Of a DNA stretch of 11,663 nt, positions 6,420-11,663 are shown one piece after another (the first letter of the stretch is position 1; each line of letters starts with the position of its first letter). Source of the stretch: Candidatus Altimarinota bacterium (lineage in GTDB: Bacteria; Patescibacteriota; Gracilibacteria; UM-FILTER-43-11); contig JAOZLT010000019.1 in the NCBI GenBank assembly GCA_029934675.1, positions 1 through 11,663 on the forward strand, given 5' to 3'. The position numbers were made by a program, and so were the translations under genes. Under the pieces are notes generated by a model. That model was not told the origin of the DNA, did no database searches, and worked only from the letters and a program-made list of their open reading frames with translations.

Positions 6420-7652
6420 ATGAAATTACGAAGATTAAAACATATGTTTCTTCGACTGAGCACGGAAGAAAAAGTCCTTGGTATCGGATGTCTTACAGTT
6501 CTGATAGGTACTTTTTTACCTTGGTATTCCGTAATTTTCAGTTATGAAGATAAAAATATTCTTGAATCTGGCTTCTCAGGGCACTTAGGAGTTATCGGGT
6601 TTGTAATTTTTCTACTGACATTATTATCCATATCTTTCCTAGTGGCCGATCACCTATCAATCAAGCTTCCAAAATTCGGATTAAAAAAAGAGTGGATAAT
6701 TATGTTTCTAACGGGGGAAAGTGCTTTTTTAATCCTTCTAATGGTAGCTGTTAATGTCAAACGATCTCTTGAATATACAAACGCTGAACTTCGATTTGGC
6801 CTTTATGTAAGCCTAATTGGATCTCTGATAAGTGCATTTGCCGCCTTTTCCCAAATTCAAAAAAATCAAAAAAAAGATGTTAAAACATTTTTTGGACAAA
6901 CTGAAGAAGAAGCTGTAATTCAGACAATAACCGAAAATGAAGATAACAATCCTTACATAAAAAAACCCGAAGAGCTAACAACTGAAGTGAAAGATGTTAT
7001 CGAAAACACCGTAAACCAATCTGAACAAAAAAACTTTTTTTATGAGGAGAATACTGATTCTGAAAACGAAGAGGAACTCTTTATCAACAATGATGAATTA
7101 CCTAAAATAACAGACGAACTGGATAATGAGGAAGATGAAGAAAAACCATATAATAAAACAATCGATAAAGATGAGATAATAGAAGGAAATGAATTAAAAA
7201 TTATTGCAGAAACTCCTATTGATGAAGAAAAAACTGCTGAAGTAATATCATTAGATGAGGAAAATGAAGAAAAACCATATAATAAGATAGTCGATAAAGA
7301 AACTCCTATTGATGAAGAAAAAACTGCTGAAGTAATATCATTAGATGAGGAAAATGAAGAAATGAAAAAGAATACTGAAGATGAAAAAACTGAAACCTTA
7401 GAAACAGATATAAAGAATAACCTAATGACAACTGAAGAAATTGAGAATAAAAAATCATCAGAGCAAGGTAGTTATTTCATACGTGAAGCAGGTGTTGCCA
7501 TCAACTCTGAGGTTCAAACTCAAAGAGAAAAAAAACCCAATATCAAAGTTGATATGAAAAGTATTAAAAAAGTTGAAGACAAAGGTATAAAACCTCAAAA
7601 AAAGAGAATCAAACCATCCAATGAAAACCTAAGTATATATGATGATATGTAA
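6420..7652 (+). CDS. Four-helix membrane protein with long acidic repetitive tail
   Basis: 410 aa, unrecognised. A basic N-terminus (MKLRRLKHMFLR) precedes four predicted membrane helices at about 20-40, 55-78, 91-112 and 126-146. The positive-inside rule places both the N-terminus and the tail in the cytoplasm. Residues 147-410 are hydrophilic, very rich in Glu, Asp, Lys and Asn, and probably disordered. Two identical blocks (264-284 and 294-314, starting ETPIDEEKTAEV) come from an exact 65-bp DNA duplication, and a related EEKPYNK motif appears at about 240 and again between the blocks. The C-terminus turns basic (about 370-400) and ends SIYDDM. Such a layout suits a membrane scaffold or a tethered interaction domain, but no function can be assigned. 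It is the first gene of the plus-strand group and is followed by 167 bp of repeats before the zinc-ribbon gene. Confidence 0.88.
   Translation: MKLRRLKHMFLRLSTEEKVLGIGCLTVLIGTFLPWYSVIFSYEDKNILESGFSGHLGVIGFVIFLLTLLSISFLVADHLSIKLPKFGLKKEWIIMFLTGESAFLILLMVAVNVKRSLEYTNAELRFGLYVSLIGSLISAFAAFSQIQKNQKKDVKTFFGQTEEEAVIQTITENEDNNPYIKKPEELTTEVKDVIENTVNQSEQKNFFYEENTDSENEEELFINNDELPKITDELDNEEDEEKPYNKTIDKDEIIEGNELKIIAETPIDEEKTAEVISLDEENEEKPYNKIVDKETPIDEEKTAEVISLDEENEEMKKNTEDEKTETLETDIKNNLMTTEEIENKKSSEQGSYFIREAGVAINSEVQTQREKKPNIKVDMKSIKKVEDKGIKPQKKRIKPSNENLSIYDDM
7208..7362 (+). repeat. Exact 65-bp direct duplication inside the acidic-tail gene
   Basis: Bases 7208-7272 and 7298-7362 are identical and lie 90 bp apart, so the duplication keeps the reading frame (30 residues). 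The lack of a single synonymous change implies a recent or recently homogenised event. An additional related segment around 7139 suggests an earlier round of duplication. Confidence 0.9.
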
Positions 7653-7772
7653 CACCCGATAGACCTCGATAAACTTCTATGCCGGTAGGCAAGGCTGTAA
7701 GACAGAGTCAATCGAACCTACCAAGTCAATCGAAATCAAACGAATTCAAACAATATCAAACGATATCAAACG
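7653..7772. repeat. Intergenic repeat cluster with 10-bp phased tandem units
   Basis: Three layers are visible. The word AGTCAATCGAA occurs twice (7706-7716 and 7724-7734). GGTAGG (7684-7689) and CCTACC (7717-7722) form a small inverted repeat. From 7731 to 7770 there are four 10-bp units: CGAAATCAAA, CGAATTCAAA, CAATATCAAA and CGATATCAAA. Each carries an A-run at the same helical phase, which could bend DNA just upstream of the promoter of the next gene. Segments also match the inverted repeat at 6102-6191. Confidence 0.7.
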
Positions 7773-7782
7773 AAAAATTCTA

Positions 7783-7810
7783 TTGCATTTTTATTTAATC
7801 AATTTACAAT
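7783..7810 (+). promoter_or_regulatory. Putative promoter of the zinc-ribbon gene
   Basis: TTGCAT (7783-7788) and TACAAT (7805-7810) are 16 bp apart. The -10 ends 9 bp before the ATG at 7820, so the mRNA would be nearly leaderless. The -35 is only half-consensus. There is no Shine-Dalgarno sequence in the bases before the start (AACTTTCCT). Confidence 0.45.
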
Positions 7811-7819
7811 AACTTTCCT

Positions 7820-8116
7820 ATGGCTTCTACAGATGAACAGCCGGGCGAACCAAAAAACATCGACAAAGAATATGTCGAAATAATTCGTTCAGACAGTGAG
7901 ATAGATAAAAAATTCCTTGAAGATACAGGCCTATCAGCTAAAATTATTTATTTCTGCAAAGATTGCAACCAAATAATCAAACCTAAAAGAATAGGTAAAA
8001 AATTTAAATTCAGTTGCCCAGAATGTAAAGGTAACAACGTCTCATTCGGCACTGAAAAATCAATTCTTAATTATTACAAAAAGGTTCAGAAAGAAGCTCA
8101 AAAGGCAAAAAAATAA
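7820..8116 (+). CDS. Small zinc-ribbon protein
   Basis: 98 aa. Cys46-x-x-Cys49 and Cys66-x-x-Cys69 (FCKDC and SCPEC) frame a 16-residue basic turn, the classic four-cysteine zinc ribbon. It is followed by NVSFGTEKSILNYYKK (73-88), which reads like a conserved family signature, and a Lys/Gln/Ala-rich helical tail. The N-terminal 40 residues are charged. There is no signal peptide or membrane segment, so it is cytoplasmic. Zinc ribbons of this size bind nucleic acid or protein partners; the actual partner is unknown. The gene has its own likely promoter and ends 38 bp before the lipoprotein gene, so the two may be cotranscribed. Confidence 0.88.
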   Translation: MASTDEQPGEPKNIDKEYVEIIRSDSEIDKKFLEDTGLSAKIIYFCKDCNQIIKPKRIGKKFKFSCPECKGNNVSFGTEKSILNYYKKVQKEAQKAKK

Positions 8117-8154
8117 AAATAAAAGCTTATTTTATCTCTAGTAATTACTTTATT

Positions 8155-8760
8155 ATGAAAAAATTAGCTCTTTTTATTATAGTGTTAATCAGCCTTGTTG
8201 TTATTGCAGGTTGTAATCACTCAAAAAAGACTGTAACCCGCTTTTCTTCAAACGAGGACGATAGTACCAAAACAACAGTTACCAAAATAGATAACGGAGA
8301 AAAGGTAAAACCAATACCAATCAAAATATCAGATAGTACCGATAATGTTAAAAAGGATGTAGAGTTTTCCGTAACATCTCCAGCTACTAAAATAATGAAT
8401 ACCAACAAGGGTTATCATTTAATTCAAGGCTCTACACCAAGTACAACCAATAAGATTTTAATAAATAACAAATCTCTAAGTAAATATAAATCAGGTGAAA
8501 CTCAGTGGAATTACATTGCTGCCGCTTCACTTGGTACATTACAAAAAGGAAGAAATTATTATAAAGTAATCGCTTTAGATAAAAATGATAAAGAACTCGC
8601 CACTGAAAATTTCACAATCATCTATAAAGGAATAGAAAATGGTGCGCTAATAAGTGTTGGTAATAACAGTTGGATTTACTCATTATTACTAACAAGTTTA
8701 GCCTCATATGGATTCTTCTATTTAAAAGGCTCAAAACGTACTGCAAACCATACTAGATAA
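8155..8760 (+). CDS. Lipoprotein with Ig-like domain and C-terminal membrane segment
   Basis: 201 aa. A textbook lipoprotein signal peptide (MKKLALFIIVLISLVVIAGC) places the lipidated Cys at residue 20, so the protein is anchored outside the cytoplasmic membrane. A Ser/Thr/Lys-rich linker (21-68) follows. Residues about 69-158 look like a single beta-sandwich (Ig-like) domain: FSVTSPATKI, LIQGSTPST, ILINNKSLSKY, ETQWNYIAAAS, LQKGRNYYKVIALDKNDKE. This pattern is common in surface adhesion or carbohydrate-associated modules. Residues about 174-191 (IYSLLLTSLASYGFFYL) form a predicted membrane helix followed by a basic tail, so the protein may be held at both ends. No enzyme motif is visible. 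A strong terminator lies right after the gene, and the upstream gap of 38 bp suggests cotranscription with the zinc-ribbon gene. Confidence 0.88.
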   Translation: MKKLALFIIVLISLVVIAGCNHSKKTVTRFSSNEDDSTKTTVTKIDNGEKVKPIPIKISDSTDNVKKDVEFSVTSPATKIMNTNKGYHLIQGSTPSTTNKILINNKSLSKYKSGETQWNYIAAASLGTLQKGRNYYKVIALDKNDKELATENFTIIYKGIENGALISVGNNSWIYSLLLTSLASYGFFYLKGSKRTANHTR

Positions 8761-8783
8761 TAATTCAATAGTTATTAATACTA

Positions 8784-8822
8784 AAAAAGCTAGACATAAA
8801 TTTATATTTTGTCTAGCTTTTT
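8784..8822 (+). terminator. Rho-independent terminator after the lipoprotein gene
   Basis: AAAAAGCTAGAC (8784-8795) pairs perfectly with GTCTAGCTTTTT (8811-8822), and one further A-T pair extends the stem to 13 bp. The loop is about 13 nt and the stem ends in a T-run. The A-run on the other side would also allow termination from the minus strand. It separates the lipoprotein gene from recA. Confidence 0.88.
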
Positions 8823-8855
8823 ATTTGGCTTAGATAAAAGAATATCCAGTATTAA

Positions 8856-8871
8856 GTAAACAAATGTTTAC
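8856..8871. promoter_or_regulatory. Upstream LexA-like operator of recA
   Basis: GTAAACAAATGTTTAC is a perfect inverted repeat (GTAAAC-N4-GTTTAC, with one further pair inside). The architecture of two arms around 4 bp matches LexA boxes of the GAAC-N4-GTTC type. It lies just upstream of the recA -35 box and exactly 30 bp from a second copy. LexA as the binder is inference; no lexA gene is in the window. Confidence 0.72.
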
Positions 8872-8878
8872 ATCCAAT

Positions 8879-8907
8879 TTGACAAGTGAACAAACGTTTA
8901 CTAAACT
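8879..8907 (+). promoter_or_regulatory. recA promoter
   Basis: A consensus TTGACA (8879-8884) is followed after 17 bp by TAAACT (8902-8907, 4 of 6 matches to TATAAT). The start of transcription should fall near 8914, giving a leader of about 85 nt. The weak -10, combined with an operator filling the spacer, fits a promoter that is held down until derepressed. Confidence 0.7.
8886..8901. promoter_or_regulatory. Downstream LexA-like operator of recA, in the promoter spacer
   Basis: GTGAACAAACGTTTAC differs from the upstream operator at two positions, both transitions. Its core GAAC-AAAC-GTTT is one base from the GAAC-N4-GTTC type of LexA box. It occupies 16 of the 17 spacer bases between -35 and -10, so any protein bound there would exclude RNA polymerase. 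Confidence 0.75.
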
Positions 8908-8936
8908 AATTACGAATTCAGAAATTACAAATAAAT

Positions 8937-8986
8937 AATTTTTAATTCTTACTTGTCCCGCTATGGCGTGGAATTTTTAACTCTTA
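8937..8986 (+). repeat. Direct repeat flanking a GC-rich hairpin in the recA leader
   Basis: AATTTTTAATTCTTA (8937-8951) and AATTTTTAACTCTTA (8972-8986) flank a 20-bp GC-richer core containing CCCGC-TAT-GGCGTGG (8957-8971), which can fold as a short hairpin with one bulged base. The core resembles those at 3113-3131 and 4850-4874. The element lies between the predicted recA transcription start and the start codon. Confidence 0.55.
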
Positions 8987-8998
8987 ACTAAATAAAAA

Positions 8999-10030
8999 AT
9001 GAGTAATAAGAACGATGCTATAAAAAACGCAATATCTCAAATCGAGAAAAATTATGGTCAAGGAGCCATTATGAAAATGGGCGATATATCTAAAATTAAA
9101 ATCGAAACAATATCTTCAGGCTCCATCTCACTTGATCAAGCATTAGGAGGAGGTATTCCAAGAGGCAGAGTTGTAGAAATTTACGGACCTGAATCTTCAG
9201 GTAAAACTACACTGGCACTCCATGTCATAGCAGAAGCACAAAAAGCGGGAGGTAATGCTGCTTTTATAGATGCAGAGCATGCACTTGACCCTGAATATGC
9301 AAAAAAAATCGGAGTTAATATTGACGAACTATTAATATCTCAACCTGATAATGGGGAACAAGCACTTGAAATAGTAGAAACACTCACTCGTTCAGGCGGA
9401 GTAGATTTGATTGTAATAGATTCTGTAGCAGCCCTTACGCCAAAAGCTGAGATAGAAGGTATGATGGGCGATTCTTTTATGGGATTACAAGCTCGTCTTA
9501 TGAGCCAAGCACTAAGAAAATTAACATCTATAATCTCAAAAACAGGTACATCCGTCATATTCCTAAATCAATTACGTATGAAGATAGGTGTAATGTTTGG
9601 TAATCCAGAAACAACCACAGGAGGAAATGCACTTAAATTCTACTCATCCGTTCGCCTAGACATACGCCGTATCGATAAAATAAACGTAGGAACAGGGGAA
9701 GATAAAGAAATTTCAGGAAATAGAGTACGTGTAAAAGTAGTAAAAAATAAAATAGCTCCACCATTCAAAAAAGCTGAATTCGATATAATGTTTAGCGAAG
9801 GAATATCTAAAAGTGGTGATTTATTAGATACTGCTGTTAAAAAGAATATAATCACAAAATCCGGTTCCTTTTATACTTATAAAGTTACCAAAATTGGACA
9901 AGGACGTGAAAACGCTAAGCAATTCTTAAAAGAAAATAACAAAATATTCGGTGAGATTGAAAAAGGAGTAAAAGAATGGAAAAATACGCCAGAAATTAAA
10001 AAGGAGGAAAAATCGAGTACAAAAGCATAA
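8999..10030 (+). CDS. recA: Recombinase A
   Basis: Forms ATP-dependent filaments on single-stranded DNA, drives homologous strand exchange, and activates LexA self-cleavage where a LexA exists. At 343 aa it is of normal length. Domains: N-terminal helix (1-33), then the ATPase core with Walker A GPESSGKT (63-70, Lys69), FIDAEHAL (89-96, catalytic Glu93) and Walker B LIVIDS (137-142). DNA-binding loop L1 lies around 151-165 ([12 protein letters not shown]). The Gln191 switch begins [12 protein letters not shown], followed by loop L2 with NPETTTGG (202-209). The C-terminal domain ends in a charged Lys/Glu-rich tail (321-343). All catalytic residues are intact and there is no intein. The ATG at 8999 gives the standard N-terminus; no Shine-Dalgarno sequence precedes it. 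The promoter carries two LexA-like operators, and a terminator follows the gene, so recA is a single-gene transcript. Confidence 0.98.
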   Translation: MSNKNDAIKNAISQIEKNYGQGAIMKMGDISKIKIETISSGSISLDQALGGGIPRGRVVEIYGPESSGKTTLALHVIAEAQKAGGNAAFIDAEHALDPEYAKKIGVNIDELLISQPDNGEQALEIVETLTRSGGVDLIVIDSVAALTPKAEIEGMMGDSFMGLQARLMSQALRKLTSIISKTGTSVIFLNQLRMKIGVMFGNPETTTGGNALKFYSSVRLDIRRIDKINVGTGEDKEISGNRVRVKVVKNKIAPPFKKAEFDIMFSEGISKSGDLLDTAVKKNIITKSGSFYTYKVTKIGQGRENAKQFLKENNKIFGEIEKGVKEWKNTPEIKKEEKSSTKA

Positions 10031-10038
10031 ATTCAAAC

Positions 10039-10094
10039 ATTTAAAACCCCAGCCCCCTTCGAAGTCTTGACGAAGAAGTGCAGGGGTTTTAAAT
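10039..10094 (+). terminator. Rho-independent terminator of recA
   Basis: ATTTAAAACCCC (10039-10050) pairs with GGGGTTTTAAAT (10083-10094) along all 12 bases. Inside, CTTCG and CGAAG form a second small stem (about 10057-10073). The stem contains both the A-run and the T-run, so it can work in either direction. It begins 9 bp after the recA stop codon. Confidence 0.82.
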
Positions 10095-10206
10095 TAAAAA
10101 CAAATTCTTGCAACCCAATCTCTTACACAAAACTTGCTCAAAGCTCTCAAAATCGGTAAACTTCATACACTAAAAATAAACACATAACACCATCATCTTA
10201 CCTACC

Positions 10207-10212
10207 TATAAT
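10207..10212 (+). promoter_or_regulatory. Putative -10 element for dnaB
   Basis: An exact TATAAT lies 61 bp before the dnaB ATG. The -35 region at 17-bp spacing (ATAACA) is weak. Because recA ends with a strong terminator, dnaB needs its own promoter somewhere in 10095-10273, and this is the best candidate. The rest of that gap shows no gene or tRNA. Confidence 0.42.
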
Positions 10213-10273
10213 CCGTTACTAAAGATATGGTACGTCAGCGGGTTATGTTGTTATTTCGTTATCCCATCATTAT

Positions 10274-11659
10274 ATGGCTGAAGTAAATGTAAATAATATT
10301 ACCAAAATTCCACCTCATAGCAAAGAGGCTGAACAGTCTGTTTTAGGTTCAATTCTAATTGATAAAGAAGCTATTATTAAAATTGCTGATGTAATTAAAG
10401 CAGAAGACTTCTATCACGACATTCATAAAATTATATTCGAAGCAATTAATGATCTCTATAATCGTCACGATCCAATCGACCTTTTAACCATTGCTAATCT
10501 TCTTGAGGAGCGAAAACAAATAGATATTATTGGCGGACCCGCTTATTTAGCAGAGCTAACTTCTACGGTACCGACCTCTACGCATGTATTTAAATATGCA
10601 CAAATTGTTAAAAATAAGTCCACACTACGTAAAATGATAAAAGCTGGGAATATAATTGTAGCTTGTGGTTATAATGAAGAAAGTAATATAGAAAATTTAC
10701 TGGCAACATCAGAAAAAGAAGTATTTGGAATCTCTCAAACATTTCTAAAAGACCGCTTTATTCATATAAAAGAAATTCTAGATAAACGATATGAAGAATT
10801 TGCTACTCTCCATCATGCAGATGAAAAAGATAAAGTAAAAGGAGTCCCCACAGGATATGCAGGATTAGACAAAATTTTATCCGGCCTACAGCCTTCAGAT
10901 CTTGTTATATTAGCTGCTCGTCCGAGTATGGGTAAAACAGCTCTTGCTCTTTCAATGGCGCAAAAAATAGCCATAGAATCAAATAAAAAGAAAACTGTTG
11001 GCATATTTTCATTGGAAATGTCAAAAGAACAACTTGTAGACCGCTTATTCTGCTCGATACTTGGTGTAGATTCATGGAAACTTCAGAATGGAAAATTAAG
11101 CGACAAAGATTTTCAAAATATGGGCTCAGCAATGGATAAACTTAACAATGCCCCCATATATATTGATGATTCTGTGGGAATGTCTATAGTTCAACTAAAA
11201 GCAAAAGCAAGGCGTCTTCAAATGGAAAAAGGATTAGATTTAATAATTGTAGACTATTTACAATTAATGAGTACAGGATCAACCAATTATCAATCTAATC
11301 GCGTTCAAGAAATATCTGAAATTTCACGCTCTCTTAAGGAATTAGGAAGAGAACTCCATATACCAATTATGGCACTTTCCCAGCTTTCCAGAGCAGTTGA
11401 ACTTCGAAATCCTAAAATCCCTCAACTATCAGATCTAAGAGAATCCGGAGCAATCGAACAAGATGCTGATATAGTAATGATGCTTTATAGAAAGGATTAT
11501 TACGAAGAAAATTTAACTGAAGAAGAAATAGGTATAACAGAAGTATTCATCAGAAAACATAGAAACGGTCCAATTGGAAAAGCTGAATTACGCTTCGACA
11601 AAACCCAAATGCGTTTCTTCGACATAGACCGTAACCACGCAATGGGAGAACTAACTTAA
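10274..11659 (+). CDS. dnaB: Replicative DNA helicase DnaB
   Basis: Hexameric 5'-3' helicase that unwinds DNA at the replication fork and recruits primase. At 461 aa it is a typical full-length DnaB and is complete 4 bases before the window edge. The N-terminal helical domain (about 14-155) starts IPPHSKEAEQSVLGSIL and includes YLAELTSTVPT (91-101). A linker (about 160-185) leads to the RecA-like ATPase: PTGYAGLDKILSGLQPSDL (192-210), Walker A ARPSMGKTA (215-223, Lys221), FSLEMS (245-250, catalytic Glu248) and Walker B LIIVDYLQLM (323-332). ALSQLSRAVE (367-376), DLRESGAIEQDAD (387-399) and the arginine-finger region RKHRNGP (427-433) complete the set. There is no intein. No Shine-Dalgarno sequence precedes the ATG. 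Confidence 0.98.
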   Translation: MAEVNVNNITKIPPHSKEAEQSVLGSILIDKEAIIKIADVIKAEDFYHDIHKIIFEAINDLYNRHDPIDLLTIANLLEERKQIDIIGGPAYLAELTSTVPTSTHVFKYAQIVKNKSTLRKMIKAGNIIVACGYNEESNIENLLATSEKEVFGISQTFLKDRFIHIKEILDKRYEEFATLHHADEKDKVKGVPTGYAGLDKILSGLQPSDLVILAARPSMGKTALALSMAQKIAIESNKKKTVGIFSLEMSKEQLVDRLFCSILGVDSWKLQNGKLSDKDFQNMGSAMDKLNNAPIYIDDSVGMSIVQLKAKARRLQMEKGLDLIIVDYLQLMSTGSTNYQSNRVQEISEISRSLKELGRELHIPIMALSQLSRAVELRNPKIPQLSDLRESGAIEQDADIVMMLYRKDYYEENLTEEEIGITEVFIRKHRNGPIGKAELRFDKTQMRFFDIDRNHAMGELT

Positions 11660-11663
11660 CATA

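Noticed and set aside
6147..7652. Cell-division scaffold (ZipA- or EzrA-like) identity for the acidic-tail membrane protein
   Set aside because: Those families have a single N-terminal helix and a recognisable C-terminal domain. Here there are four helices and only a disordered tail, so no family is assigned.
7706..7772. Small CRISPR array
   Set aside because: Units are only 10-11 bp, with no spacers of regular length and no cas genes. It is a simple tandem repeat cluster.
10095..10273. tRNA or small gene between recA and dnaB
   Set aside because: No T-loop GTTCRA sequence, acceptor stem pairing or open frame with a plausible start was found.

Overview
The window looks like chromosomal DNA of an AT-rich bacterium with a small genome, most likely a member of the Candidate Phyla Radiation (Patescibacteria). 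That placement is inference. It rests on compact housekeeping proteins (RecA 343 aa, DnaB 461 aa, NAD kinase 286 aa), near-consensus sigma70 promoters with no Shine-Dalgarno sequence before any of the nine genes, short or absent 5' leaders, and intergenic DNA made of degenerate AT-rich simple repeats interrupted by small GC-rich hairpins. No rRNA, tRNA, CRISPR array or transposase was found.

Layout. Positions 1-1837 hold a perfect-consensus promoter and a 575-aa secreted or lipid-anchored protein whose middle carries a JAMM/MPN-like metal-ligand signature. Its 3' end overlaps the convergent tyrS (1830-2999, minus strand) by 8 bp. Positions 3000-3785 contain no gene: a 7-bp tandem repeat, an array of ATGATTT-like words, and an island of about 54% GC with strong RNA hairpins. 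An NAD kinase gene (3786-4646) and a GT-B glycosyltransferase gene (4961-6088) follow on the minus strand, separated by about 250 bp of word-like AT-rich repeats. A large inverted repeat sits just before the glycosyltransferase start, in the divergent region 6089-6419. The rest is on the plus strand: a four-helix membrane protein with a long acidic tail (6420-7652), a zinc-ribbon protein (7820-8116), a lipoprotein with an Ig-like region (8155-8760), a strong terminator, recA (8999-10030), another terminator, and dnaB (10274-11659), which is complete at the window edge.

Functionally this is a housekeeping neighbourhood (translation, NADP supply, recombination, replication) mixed with envelope proteins of unknown role. 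The most informative points are: (1) the JAMM-like extracytoplasmic protein; (2) two matching operators, GTRAAC-N4-GTTTAC, 30 bp apart at the recA promoter, one exactly in the -35/-10 spacer, as expected for LexA-type SOS control; (3) several families of dispersed intergenic repeats; and (4) a tyrosyl-tRNA synthetase in which the first histidine of the HIGH motif is replaced by serine.
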